Positions 25,402-33,161 of a DNA stretch of 64,000 nt are shown here, in pieces. A model generated the notes under the pieces. The model worked only from the letters and a program-made list of their open reading frames with translations, was not told the origin of the DNA and did not search any database. A program made the position numbers and the translations under genes. The stretch is from positions 1-64,000 of the forward strand of contig NZ_JBFBVU010000010.1 of the NCBI RefSeq assembly GCF_040689105.1. Reading direction: 5' to 3'. Every line of letters starts with the position of its first letter. The stretch's first letter is position 1. The DNA is from Meridianimarinicoccus marinus (GTDB lineage: Bacteria > Pseudomonadota > Alphaproteobacteria > Rhodobacterales > Rhodobacteraceae).

Positions 25402-25430
25402 AAAAAAGCCCCACCAGAGGCGGGGCTTCG
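25402..25430 (-). terminator. Rho-independent terminator of rplQ
   Basis: AAGCCCC (25406-25412) pairs with GGGGCTT (25422-25428); on the minus strand the hairpin is followed by six T. It lies 20 nt after the rplQ stop and ends the alpha-operon block. Confidence 0.85.
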
Positions 25431-25450
25431 AACTGTCGAAAGGGCCGGGA

Positions 25451-25870
25451 TTAGTCCGCGGCGTCTTCTTCCGCGGCAACGCGGGCCTTGTCGCCGGCGC
25501 CCTTGGCGTCCGGGTCACGATCGACGAATTCGATGATCGCCATCGGCGCCATGTCACCATAGCGGAAACCGGCTTTCAGAACCCGGACGTAGCCGCCCTG
25601 ACGATCCTTGTAGCGCGGACCCAGAACGTCGAACAGTTTCGCCACATAGGCGTCCTGCTTGAGCTGCGATCCGGCCTGGCGACGCGCGTGCAGATCGCCG
25701 CGCTTGCCCAGGGTGATCAGCTTTTCGATGATCGGGCGCAGTTCCTTGGCTTTCGGCAGCGTGGTCTTGATCTGCTCGTGCTCGATCAGCGAGCCGGCCA
25801 TGTTGGCAAAGAGCGCCTTGCGGTGCTCGTGAGTACGGTTCAGGCGGCGGTATCCGCGGGCGTGACGCAT
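25451..25870 (-). CDS. rplQ: 50S ribosomal protein L17
   Basis: 139 aa. It starts MRHARGYRRLNRTHEHRKAL, a diagnostic L17 beginning, and includes IEHEQIKTTLPKAKELRP; the acidic C-terminal extension (AEEDAAD) is usual in alphaproteobacteria. It is a large-subunit protein lining the lower part of the exit-tunnel face. It is last in the rpsM-rpsK-rpoA-rplQ block, 110-135 nt after rpoA, with a palindrome after rpoA and a terminator after rplQ. Confidence 0.98.
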   Translation of the reverse strand: MRHARGYRRLNRTHEHRKALFANMAGSLIEHEQIKTTLPKAKELRPIIEKLITLGKRGDLHARRQAGSQLKQDAYVAKLFDVLGPRYKDRQGGYVRVLKAGFRYGDMAPMAIIEFVDRDPDAKGAGDKARVAAEEDAAD

Positions 25871-25976
25871 GGTATCTATCCTTGTCTTGCGTGTTTTGCT
25901 TTGTCAGGCGGCTGATGCGTGTCAACCGCTCACCTTGGGGCGTGGGCCCGAGTATTCCCCGGCTGTCCGGGCATTT

Positions 25977-26002
25977 GGCGGGGCGGGGTTGCCCCCGCCG
26001 CC
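25977..26002 (-). repeat. Palindromic repeat GGCGGGG-N4-CCCCGCC after rpoA
   Basis: GGCGGGG (25982-25988), loop TTGC, CCCCGCC (25993-25999), with an outer GGC/GCC pair, 4 nt after the rpoA stop. Member of the dispersed palindrome family seen at 46216, 46250, 54876, 54910, 60514 and 61721. Confidence 0.8.
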
Positions 26003-26005
26003 ACC

Positions 26006-27022
26006 TTAAAACTGGTCTTCGAACTTCTTGGCCAGATCTTCGATGTTCTCCGGCGGCCAGTCCTCGACATCCATGCCCAGGTGCAGACCCATGCCCGAGA
26101 GCACTTCCTTGATCTCGTTCAGCGACTTGCGGCCGAAGTTCGGGGTGCGCAGCATTTCGGCTTCGGTCTTCTGGATCAGATCGCCGATGTAGACGATGTT
26201 GTCGTTCTTCAGGCAGTTTGCCGAACGGACCGAGAGCTCCAGCTCGTCGACCTTCTTCAGCAGCAGCGGGTTGAACTCCAGACCGTCGTCGTCGGCTTCC
26301 GAACGCGCGGGCTCCGGCTCGTCGAAGTTGACGAAGATCTGCAGCTGGTCCTGAAGGATGCGCGCGGCATAGGCCACGGCGTCATCGGGGGTGACCGAGC
26401 CGTCGGTTTCCAGCTTCAGGGTCAGCTTGTCATAGTCCAGCACCTGGCCCTCGCGGGTGGGCTGCACGTCGTAGCTGACCTTGCGGACCGGCGAATAGAT
26501 CGCGTCGATCGGGATCAGGCCGATGGGCGCATCCTCAGGACGGTTCTTGTCCGCCGAGACATAACCCTTGCCGGTGTTGACGATCAGTTCCATGAACAGA
26601 TCGGCGCCATCGTCGAGGTGGCAGATGACGTGATCCTTGTTCAGAACCTCGACGCCTGCGGTTTCGGAAATATCGCCCGCGGTGACCACGCCCGGCCCCT
26701 TGGCCGAAATCGAAAGCCGCTTGGGGCCTTCGTTGTCCATGCGCAGGGCGACGCCCTTGAGGTTCAGAACGATGTCGGTCACGTCTTCACGCACCCCGGC
26801 GACCGAAGAGAACTCGTGCAGCACGTTGTCGATCTGAACGCTGGTGATGGCCGCGCCTTGCAGCGAAGACATCAATACGCGACGCAGGGCGTTGCCCATT
26901 GTCAGACCAAAGCCCCGCTCCAGCGGTTCTGCAACCACCGTTGCCTGACGCGCCGGGTCGTTCCCCGGCTTTACGTCAAGCTGAGTGGGCTTGATGAGTT
27001 CTTGCCAATTCTTCTGGATCAT
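26006..27022 (-). CDS. rpoA: DNA-directed RNA polymerase subunit alpha
   Basis: 338 aa from ATG 27022 (MIQKNWQELIKPTQL). Assembles as a dimer and nucleates beta/beta-prime binding. The N-terminal domain shows ERGFGLTMGNALRRVLMSSLQG; a linker follows, then the C-terminal domain (about 255-325) with ELSVRSANCLKND and GRKSLNEIKEVL, which binds UP elements and activators. The length is typical for alphaproteobacteria. Neighbours rpsK upstream and rplQ downstream are the standard alpha operon. Confidence 0.99.
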   Translation of the reverse strand: MIQKNWQELIKPTQLDVKPGNDPARQATVVAEPLERGFGLTMGNALRRVLMSSLQGAAITSVQIDNVLHEFSSVAGVREDVTDIVLNLKGVALRMDNEGPKRLSISAKGPGVVTAGDISETAGVEVLNKDHVICHLDDGADLFMELIVNTGKGYVSADKNRPEDAPIGLIPIDAIYSPVRKVSYDVQPTREGQVLDYDKLTLKLETDGSVTPDDAVAYAARILQDQLQIFVNFDEPEPARSEADDDGLEFNPLLLKKVDELELSVRSANCLKNDNIVYIGDLIQKTEAEMLRTPNFGRKSLNEIKEVLSGMGLHLGMDVEDWPPENIEDLAKKFEDQF

Positions 27023-27135
27023 GCCTGTCGCCTCCATGCTCGTTCCCGACCGATGACCAAAGTCAGAAACACCCGAGGTAAAATGACAAAGCCGGGCCGC
27101 GCCCAAGGACGCAGCCCGACCAATTTTGGTCTGGA

Positions 27136-27531
27136 TCAGACGCGGCGGCGCTTCGGCGGACGGCAGCCGTTGTGGGCAATCGGGGTCACATCACGGATCG
27201 AGGTGATGTTGAAGCCAACCGCGGCCAGTGCGCGCAGCGCCGATTCGCGGCCCGAACCGGGCCCCTGAACTTCGACTTCCAGCGTCTTGACGCCGTGTTC
27301 CTGGGCCTTCTTGCCGGCGTCTTCCGCAGCAAGCTGTGCTGCATAGGGCGTCGATTTCCGCGAGCCCTTGAACCCCATGGTGCCAGCCGACGACCATGCG
27401 ATCGCATTGCCCTGCACGTCCGAGATCAGGATCTTGGTGTTGTTGAAGGTCGAATTCACATGTGCGACGCCAGCGGCAATATTCTTCCGCTCTTTGCGCT
27501 TGCCGCCACGTGCTTTTGTATCGCGTGCCAT
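27136..27531 (-). CDS. rpsK: 30S ribosomal protein S11
   Basis: 131 aa, with a basic N-terminus (ARDTKARGGKRKERK), the HVNSTFNNTKILI and SSAGTMGFKGSRKSTPYAAQ blocks, and the C-terminal PHNGCRPPKRRRV-type tail (here AHNGCRPPKRRRV). It is part of the small-subunit platform near the mRNA exit. It lies 15 nt after rpsM in the same transcript. Confidence 0.98.
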   Translation of the reverse strand: MARDTKARGGKRKERKNIAAGVAHVNSTFNNTKILISDVQGNAIAWSSAGTMGFKGSRKSTPYAAQLAAEDAGKKAQEHGVKTLEVEVQGPGSGRESALRALAAVGFNITSIRDVTPIAHNGCRPPKRRRV

Positions 27532-27546
27532 TTGTCCTGCCCCCTC

Positions 27547-27915
27547 TTACTTCTTCTTGCCGGCGATCGGCTTCGCGGGGCCCTTGCGGGTACGCGCGTT
27601 GGTGTGGGTGCGCTGACCGCGCACGGGCAGGTTGCGGCGATGGCGCAGGCCGCGATAGCAGCCCAGGTCCATCAGACGCTTGATGTTCATCTGCACTTCG
27701 CGGCGCAGGTCACCTTCGACGGTGAAATTGGCGTCGATCTGTTCGCGGATCGCCACAACCTCGGAATCCGACAGTTCGTTGAAGCGGCGCTCGGTCGCGA
27801 TGCCGGCGGCTTCACAGATCTGGGCCGCCGCTGCGGGGCCGATACCGTGGATGTAAGTGAGGGCGATGGGCACCCGTTTGTTGGTCGGGATGTTGACGCC
27901 GGCAATACGTGCCAA
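27547..27915 (-). CDS. rpsM: 30S ribosomal protein S13 (TTG start)
   Basis: 122 aa, starting (M)ARIAGVNIPTNKRV. The initiation codon is TTG at 27913-27915: the family always begins at this residue, no ATG is nearby, and AAAGGAA lies 9 nt upstream on the minus strand. S13 sits in the 30S head and contacts the P-site tRNA through its basic C-terminus (RTHTNARTRKGPAKPIAGKKK region). It leads its transcription block after the porin, with its own promoter candidate at 28067-28095. Confidence 0.96.
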   Translation of the reverse strand: MARIAGVNIPTNKRVPIALTYIHGIGPAAAAQICEAAGIATERRFNELSDSEVVAIREQIDANFTVEGDLRREVQMNIKRLMDLGCYRGLRHRRNLPVRGQRTHTNARTRKGPAKPIAGKKK

Positions 27916-28066
27916 GTGGTCGTTCCTTTTCCGTTGCGGTTCCGTAGCTCCAGAACCTTTTTTCACAACATTGGCCGGGCAAGGACCCGGCCGCAGCCAT
28001 TTAACACGGAACCATTCCACGCGCGGAAATCGCGGTCACGGAATCGGTTCTGTGACGAGAGAGCAT

Positions 28067-28095
28067 CGGGTATTGCGAATTTGCAAACAGGTCAA
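28067..28095 (-). promoter_or_regulatory. Candidate promoter for rpsM-rpsK-rpoA-rplQ
   Basis: On the minus strand TTGACC (28090-28095), 17-nt spacer, TACCCG (28067-28072), about 150 nt before rpsM. The -35 is good and the -10 weak. Support comes from position: it follows the porin and its hairpin and precedes the alpha-operon genes. Confidence 0.45.
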
Positions 28096-28116
28096 GCCGC
28101 TTTCGCGGCAATTCCT

Positions 28117-28145
28117 CCCCGGACGGCACATTGGCCGTTCCGGGG
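28117..28145 (-). terminator. Strong hairpin downstream of the porin gene
   Basis: CCCCGGACGGC (28117-28127) pairs with GCCGTTCCGGGG (28134-28145) with a one-base bulge, 45 nt after the porin stop. A second small hairpin GCCGC-TTTC-GCGGC follows at 28096-28109. No U tract, so termination is plausible but not certain. Confidence 0.55.
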
Positions 28146-28189
28146 ATCAGTCTAGCGCCCCTTGGCGCGGCGATCCAGCCCCCAGGGGG

Positions 28190-29320
28190 TCAGAATTTCC
28201 ACTGCAGGCCGGTCAGGATCACGTCCATGTCATCATAGGAAGCGGTCTTGTCGTCATAGGTCAGGCGGTTGTAGCCGAAGTAGATCGACAGGTTGGTGTC
28301 GTCGAAATACTGCGCCACCTGCAAACCGGCCGCGGTGGAGGTGCCGTCCGACCCGGCAATATCGCTGCCCGAGTAGTAGTCCGCCGAGAACGCGGTGTCG
28401 CCGAGGCTCCAGAAGCTGGCGATCCAGCCCAGCTTGATATAGCCGAACTGGCCGCCATCCGGATCGCCGCCAAAGGACAGGGTGCCGTTCAGCCCGTTGA
28501 CATCGCTGAGCGCCGAGATCGACCCGCCGTAGCGCTCGGTGGTACCATCGTCGTCCTTCCAGGCATAGCTCAAACCGGCTCTCACGGTGATCGAATTGAT
28601 GGTGTCGCTGTAGTTCAGGCCGATGTCGTAATACTCGGCATCGTCGCTGGAACTCAGCAGGTCCTTCCCGTAGGAGGCCCCGATGCTGATCCCCTTGCCG
28701 GGCTCGGTTCCGCCGAACCTTGGGGTGTCATAGCGGATGCGCGCCTTGCGGCCACCGTCATAGTCCTTGAAGACGTTGCTGACGGCGACGCTGGACAGGG
28801 TGCCGTCCTTCTGGCGGAAGAAGTAGCCCCCGGCGGCATCGGGCACCGTCACCGTGCTGGCAAGGGTGGTCGCCGACAGATCGAGGGTGGTCGTGTTGTC
28901 CGACGCCATCGAGCCCTGGCCGAAGAACACGGTGCCGAAACTGCCGCTATAGATGAATTCCAGCTTCCGGATGTCCGTCCGTTGCCAATCCCAATCGGGC
29001 TGGAAATCCTGACTGAACTTGGAGCTTTGCGGGGCGCCCAGTGCCGCTTCGAAATTGAACTGCAGTTCCTGTCCGTTGTCGAATTCCTGATTGAGCCAGA
29101 TGCCCGCCCGCGAGTTTGAGCGCGAGTTGTCGACAAGGTTGCCGTCCGTGTCCTTGCCGTCGTCAACGTTCAGCCAGGCCGGGGTCAACTGGCCGTAGAC
29201 CCGCGCGCTGCCGCCGGTGCCGTTGGTGTATTCCAGTTCGGCCATCACCGGCGAGGCCACGCCCATGGCCAGTGCCGAGGCTGCCGCCAGCGGCAGATGG
29301 GTTGTGAATACTCGTTTCAT
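28190..29320 (-). CDS. Outer-membrane porin, alphaproteobacterial type
   Basis: 376 aa from ATG 29320. A signal peptide (MKRVFTTHLPLAAASALAMG..., cleavage likely after VMA) is followed by an acidic, Gly/Asn/Asp-rich beta-barrel sequence with alternating hydrophobics, ending in ...GLQWKF; the terminal Phe is the usual outer-membrane insertion signal. No specific substrate motif is visible, so general diffusion is assumed. It is oddly placed, between secY and rpsM where adk is common in relatives. An inverted repeat covers its ribosome-binding site (29323-29369). Confidence 0.82.
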   Translation of the reverse strand: MKRVFTTHLPLAAASALAMGVASPVMAELEYTNGTGGSARVYGQLTPAWLNVDDGKDTDGNLVDNSRSNSRAGIWLNQEFDNGQELQFNFEAALGAPQSSKFSQDFQPDWDWQRTDIRKLEFIYSGSFGTVFFGQGSMASDNTTTLDLSATTLASTVTVPDAAGGYFFRQKDGTLSSVAVSNVFKDYDGGRKARIRYDTPRFGGTEPGKGISIGASYGKDLLSSSDDAEYYDIGLNYSDTINSITVRAGLSYAWKDDDGTTERYGGSISALSDVNGLNGTLSFGGDPDGGQFGYIKLGWIASFWSLGDTAFSADYYSGSDIAGSDGTSTAAGLQVAQYFDDTNLSIYFGYNRLTYDDKTASYDDMDVILTGLQWKF

Positions 29321-29322
29321 GA

Positions 29323-29369
29323 CAAAGGCCCTTTCACCGGTGCGTATGCCACCAGTAAAAGGGCCTTTG
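29323..29369 (-). promoter_or_regulatory. Inverted repeat sequestering the porin ribosome-binding site
   Basis: 12-bp perfect inverted repeat, CAAAGGCCCTTT at 29323-29334 and AAAGGGCCTTTG at 29358-29369, separated by 23 nt. On the minus strand the start-proximal arm includes GAAAGGG, the only Shine-Dalgarno-like sequence, ending 8 nt before the porin ATG. When folded in mRNA, it would hide the site. It may also act as the 3' hairpin of secY. Confidence 0.7.
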
Positions 29370-29408
29370 GGGGTCTCAGGCAAGCATCAACCGGCTTGCA
29401 GGGCTATG

Positions 29409-30761
29409 TTAGCGCCGGGACGGGCCCTTCTTGCGCTTCTTGCCGCGAAGCTGCGATTTCTCGATCAGCCCCTCGTATTGGTGCGCCAGAAGATGCGACT
29501 GCACCTGCTGGATCGTGTCCATGGTGACCGACACGACGATCAGCACCGAGGTGCCGCCGAAGTAGAACGGGATCGCTAGTTGCGAGCGCATGATCTCGGG
29601 CAGCAGCACGACCAGGGCCAGATATGAGGCGCCCAGCACCAGCACGCGGTTGACCACGTATTCCAGGTACTCGGCGGTGCGCTTGCCCGGACGGATGCCC
29701 GGCACGAAACCGTTCTGGTTCTTCAGGTTGTCCGCCACGTCTTCGACCTTGAAGGCCACGTTGTGGGTGTAGAAATAAGTGAAGAACACCACCATGCCGA
29801 CCATGAACAGCAGGTACAGCGGCTGACCGGGGCCGAAATAAGCCAGGATCGTCGACATCACCGGGCTGGTCGAATTGCCCGAGAAGGTGGCCAGCGTCGT
29901 CGGCAGCAGCAGCAGCGAACTGGCGAAGATCGCCGGGATCACGCCCGCCGGGTTCACCTTGATCGGCAGATGCGACGAGCCGCCGTCATAGACCTTCATG
30001 CCGACCTGACGGCGCGGGTACTGGATGTGGATCTTGCGCAGCGCGCGCTCCATGAACACCACGAAGCCGATGGTCAGCATCATGATGACGATCACCGCAA
30101 TGATGACAGCCGGGCTGATCGCACCCGAGCGGCCCGAGGCCAGGAACTGCGCCAGGGCGGCGGGAACCTCGGCGATGATGCCGACGAAGATGATCAGCGA
30201 AATGCCGTTGCCGATGCCACGCTGGGTGATCTGCTCGCCCAGCCACATCAGGAACATGGTGCCTCCGACCAGCGTGATCATGCAGGCGATGCGGAAGAAC
30301 CAGCCCGGATCATGGGCAAGGCCGCCGGATTCAAGGCTGACCGCCAGGCCATAGGACTGGAACAGCGCCAGCGCCACGGTACCATACCGGGTGTACTGGT
30401 TGATTTTCTTGCGGCCCTGCTCGCCTTCTTTCTTCAACTGCTCCAGCGGCGCCCACATGGAGGCCAGAAGCTGAATAATGATCGAGGCCGAGATATAGGG
30501 CATGATGCCCAGGGCGAAGATGCCCATCCGGCTGATGGCGCCGCCCGTGAACATGTTCAGGATGCCACCGATGCCGGCGGAGGCCTGCTCCATGAAGGCC
30601 CGCAATTCGCCGCCGTCGATGCCCGGCACCGGAATATAGGTGCCCAGGCGGTAGACGATCAGTAGTCCCAGGGTGAAGAGGATGCGCTGCCTCAGCTCGG
30701 TCGCCTTGCCGAAGGCGCCCCAGCTCATGTTCGCGGCCATCTGTTCCGCTGCTGATGCCAT
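29409..30761 (-). CDS. secY: Preprotein translocase subunit SecY
   Basis: 450 aa, ten membrane helices forming the protein-conducting channel with SecE and SecG. Recognisable blocks: GIMPYISASIIIQLL (TM2 plug/gate region), IGNGISLIIFVGI, YPRRQVGMKVYDGGSSHLPIKVNPAGVIP and GKRTAEYLE in the cytoplasmic C5 loop that contacts SecA and ribosome. The C-terminal tail (GKKRKKGPSRR) is basic. It follows rplO by about 100 nt in the same block, driven by the promoter candidate at 31436. Confidence 0.98.
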   Translation of the reverse strand: MASAAEQMAANMSWGAFGKATELRQRILFTLGLLIVYRLGTYIPVPGIDGGELRAFMEQASAGIGGILNMFTGGAISRMGIFALGIMPYISASIIIQLLASMWAPLEQLKKEGEQGRKKINQYTRYGTVALALFQSYGLAVSLESGGLAHDPGWFFRIACMITLVGGTMFLMWLGEQITQRGIGNGISLIIFVGIIAEVPAALAQFLASGRSGAISPAVIIAVIVIMMLTIGFVVFMERALRKIHIQYPRRQVGMKVYDGGSSHLPIKVNPAGVIPAIFASSLLLLPTTLATFSGNSTSPVMSTILAYFGPGQPLYLLFMVGMVVFFTYFYTHNVAFKVEDVADNLKNQNGFVPGIRPGKRTAEYLEYVVNRVLVLGASYLALVVLLPEIMRSQLAIPFYFGGTSVLIVVSVTMDTIQQVQSHLLAHQYEGLIEKSQLRGKKRKKGPSRR

Positions 30762-30863
30762 GTGGTGTCTCTTTCATGCGGGCGCCGCCGAACCGGGTTT
30801 CCGGTCGGCGGCGCTGAAAACCTTTGAGAGGATGTAAGCGGCTTGGACGCCGCCCACAACCAC

Positions 30864-31337
30864 TTACTCGGCGGCCGCCGGAGCTGCGACAGTCAGCGAA
30901 CCACCGGCCGCGGCCACCGCGTCGACGGCGGCTTGCGACGCGCCGGTCACGGTCAGGTTGATGGCCGAGGTGATTTCACCCTTGGCCAGCACCCGGACGC
31001 CGTCCAGCTTGCGGCGCACCAGGCCCGAAGCGACCAGCGCGTCTTCGTCCACAGGATTGGCCACGTCCAGTTTCCCGGCTTCGATGAATTTCTGCAGGAT
31101 GCCGAGATTGATGACCGCGAATTTTTTGCGGTTGGGCTTGTTGAAGCCGCGCTTCGGCAGGCGTTGGTACAGCGGCATCTGGCCGCCTTCGTAGCCATTG
31201 ATGGCCACACCCGAACGCGATTTCTGGCCCTTGATACCACGGCCACCCATCTTGCCTTTGCCCGACCCCGGGCCGCGGCCGATGCGCTTGGATTTCTTGA
31301 CGGCGCCTTCGTTGTCGCGCAGTTCGTTCAGTTTCAT
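30864..31337 (-). CDS. rplO: 50S ribosomal protein L15
   Basis: 157 aa from ATG 31337 (MKLNELRDNEGA). Glycine- and lysine-rich N-terminal extension KRIGRGPGSGKGKMGGRG and GFEGGQMPLYRRLPKRGF-like block (here GYEGGQMPLYQRLPKRGF) are diagnostic. It is a late-assembling large-subunit protein. In a standard spc operon rpmD precedes rplO directly; here two unrelated genes, one on the opposite strand, lie between them. Confidence 0.98.
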   Translation of the reverse strand: MKLNELRDNEGAVKKSKRIGRGPGSGKGKMGGRGIKGQKSRSGVAINGYEGGQMPLYQRLPKRGFNKPNRKKFAVINLGILQKFIEAGKLDVANPVDEDALVASGLVRRKLDGVRVLAKGEITSAINLTVTGASQAAVDAVAAAGGSLTVAAPAAAE

Positions 31338-31435
31338 GTCGCTTCTCCTTGCCGGATGTAGCCCCCGAAGCGAAAACGGGGCCAGCCACGGCATTTCTTG
31401 TTGCTTGAGTCGGGCCCCTCAGGAACCACCGGGTG

Positions 31436-31464
31436 CGTATAGGGCTGTTGCCGGGCGGGATCAA
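31436..31464 (-). promoter_or_regulatory. Promoter for rplO-secY
   Basis: On the minus strand TTGATC (31459-31464), a 17-nt spacer and TATACG (31436-31441), about 100 nt before rplO. The spacing is optimal and both hexamers are good. It is expected because a plus-strand gene separates rplO from the upstream ribosomal genes. Confidence 0.65.
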
Positions 31465-31534
31465 GGCCGTTCGCGCGTGCCCGGCCCCCGCATTTTGGAC
31501 TTGGCAGACCGGCCCCCTGCCGTATCAAGGAAGG

Positions 31535-32551
31535 ATGCGCCTGATCATCCTCAGCCTTCCCGACGCCGCCTGCGACAAGATCTTCGCCACCGCCAAGGAC
31601 ATCTGCGACGGCGCGGTGATGAAACATCGCGAGGATTCCGACGACACGTCCCGCTGGACCCTGCACATCCTGGCCGATGACGACTGCCGCCAGAACCTGC
31701 TGGACGCCATCCAGAGCGAGCTTGACAGCCAGGATGACTGGCGCCTTGCCATCATACCGGTCGACACCTCTCTGCCACGCAAGGAGGAGGAAGAAGAGGA
31801 CGCCGAGCCCGACCCCGAGGAAGAGGCCGAAAAGGCGATGAAGCTTCCCGGCGGGCTGTCGCGGGAAGAGATCTATGAACAGGTGGAAAGGCAGGGGCGG
31901 ATCGACCGCGCCTATCTGGTCTTCGTCCTGCTTTCGACCGTGGTGGCGGCCTTCGGGATGCTGGAGGACAACGTGCCTGTGGTTCTGGGCGCCATGGTGA
32001 TCGCGCCGCTGCTGGGGCCCAATCTGGCGCTGTCGGTCGGGGTCGCGCTTGGCGACGGCAAGCTGATCCTGCGCTCGGCAGCGGCGCTGGTGATCGGCAC
32101 GGTGCTGAGCATCGCACTTGGTTTCATGATCGGGTTGATCATGCCGATCTCGGAGGCGGACGAATTGCTCAGCCGCACCGACATCGGCTTTGACGGGCTG
32201 GCGATTGCCCTGGCCTCGGGGGCGGCCGCCGCGCTGAGCCTCGTGACCGGGGTGTCCTCCGCGCTGGTCGGGGTGATGGTTGCGGTGGCGCTGCTGCCGC
32301 CGGCCACGGCAATCGGCCTGTTTCTGGGCTTTTCCCAAGGCTACCACGCGCTGGAGGCCGGTGTGATGCTGCTGATGAACGTCGTCTGCATCAACCTGTC
32401 GGCGCAGGCGGTGATGCTGACACGCGGCATCACCCCCCGGCGCTGGTACGAAAAGAAACGCGCCAAGCGGCACAGCGTCATCAACGGGGTGATCTGGCTG
32501 AGCCTTCTGGTGGTCCTTGCGGTCCTGCTGTGGCTGCGCCAGCCCAGTTGA
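31535..32551 (+). CDS. DUF389 / TIGR00341 family membrane protein
   Basis: 338 aa from ATG 31535 with AAGGAAGG upstream. The N-terminal cytoplasmic region (about 1-120) includes a long acidic stretch (KEEEEEDAEPDPEEEAEK); about six membrane helices follow, containing LGAMVIAPLLGPNL and SSALVGVMVAVALLPPATAIG, the family core. Function is unknown; some relatives are described only as hypothetical membrane proteins. It is the only plus-strand gene inside the ribosomal superlocus and convergent with the small phasin-like gene, so the spc operon is physically interrupted here. Confidence 0.88.
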   Translation: MRLIILSLPDAACDKIFATAKDICDGAVMKHREDSDDTSRWTLHILADDDCRQNLLDAIQSELDSQDDWRLAIIPVDTSLPRKEEEEEDAEPDPEEEAEKAMKLPGGLSREEIYEQVERQGRIDRAYLVFVLLSTVVAAFGMLEDNVPVVLGAMVIAPLLGPNLALSVGVALGDGKLILRSAAALVIGTVLSIALGFMIGLIMPISEADELLSRTDIGFDGLAIALASGAAAALSLVTGVSSALVGVMVAVALLPPATAIGLFLGFSQGYHALEAGVMLLMNVVCINLSAQAVMLTRGITPRRWYEKKRAKRHSVINGVIWLSLLVVLAVLLWLRQPS

Positions 32552-32563
32552 TCGCGACGGCTT

Positions 32564-32881
32564 TCAGCGACGGGGCCGCGACAGCCGCCGCGCATTGGCG
32601 CAGGTCTTGGTGCGGATCGGCCTGACCGCGGCCAGCGCCATCGCCGCATGGCCCTGCCCTGCGGCCTGTGCCCGTGCCGCCATTTCCATCGACTTGGCAA
32701 AGGCTGCGGGTTTTTCGAACGCCATCCGCGCGGCTTCCTGCGGAGACATCACGCCCAGCATCATCCGGGTCGTCCTGCTCAGGATCACGAGGTTCGCCGC
32801 CATCATCATCTCGGCATAGGCCAGATTGGCCCGCTGCCATGTCTCCATCGCGCCGAACAGGGGGTTTTGGGGAAAGAACAT
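32564..32881 (-). CDS. Small phasin-like / 'antifreeze type I' family protein
   Basis: 105 aa from ATG 32881 (MFFPQNPLFGAMETWQ). Met- and Ala-rich, probably helical, with EKPAAFAKSMEMAARAQAAG resembling small Rhodobacterales proteins that databases label antifreeze protein type I or phasin-like; the label is compositional and no ice-binding role is implied. The C-terminus is basic (TKTCANARRLSRPRR). It follows rpmD and its terminator and converges with the DUF389 gene 12 nt away. Possible granule or DNA association is speculation. Confidence 0.65.
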   Translation of the reverse strand: MFFPQNPLFGAMETWQRANLAYAEMMMAANLVILSRTTRMMLGVMSPQEAARMAFEKPAAFAKSMEMAARAQAAGQGHAAMALAAVRPIRTKTCANARRLSRPRR

Positions 32882-32906
32882 CTGGTCACTCCAGCAACTG
32901 CACAAC

Positions 32907-32940
32907 GAAAAAAGGCGCCCCACTTTCGCGGGACGCCTTC
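32907..32940 (-). terminator. Rho-independent terminator of rpmD
   Basis: AAGGCGCCCC (32912-32921) pairs with GGGACGCCTT (32930-32939), with a G-U pair on the minus-strand RNA, followed by a T-rich run. It lies 21 nt after the rpmD stop and ends the main spc block before the inserted genes. Confidence 0.8.
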
Positions 32941-32960
32941 AATCTATCAGAAAATCGGGA

Positions 32961-33149
32961 TCAGTCCCGTTCTTCGATGATCTCTACCAGATGCGGGATC
33001 TTGTTGACCATGCCGCGCACGGAAGGGGTGTCCTCCAGCTCGCGGGTCTTGTGCATCTTGTTCAGGCCCAGGCCGATCAGCGTTTCACGCTGCTTGGCGG
33101 GGCGACGGATCGGCGAACCGATCTGCTTTACAACAATGGTTTTCGCCAT
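32961..33149 (-). CDS. rpmD: 50S ribosomal protein L30
   Basis: 62 aa: MAKTIVVKQIGSPIRRPAKQ, then LIGLGLNKMHKTRELEDTPSVRGM, the standard bacterial L30. It binds 23S rRNA domain II. It is the last ribosomal gene before the insertion that separates rplO, 12 nt after rpsE, and is followed by an intrinsic terminator. Confidence 0.98.
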   Translation of the reverse strand: MAKTIVVKQIGSPIRRPAKQRETLIGLGLNKMHKTRELEDTPSVRGMVNKIPHLVEIIEERD

Positions 33150-33161
33150 GGGTCAGTCTCC

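Noticed and set aside
32564..32881. True antifreeze protein
   Set aside because: The name in databases reflects Ala-rich composition; no regular Thr-x-Ala ice-binding repeat is seen.
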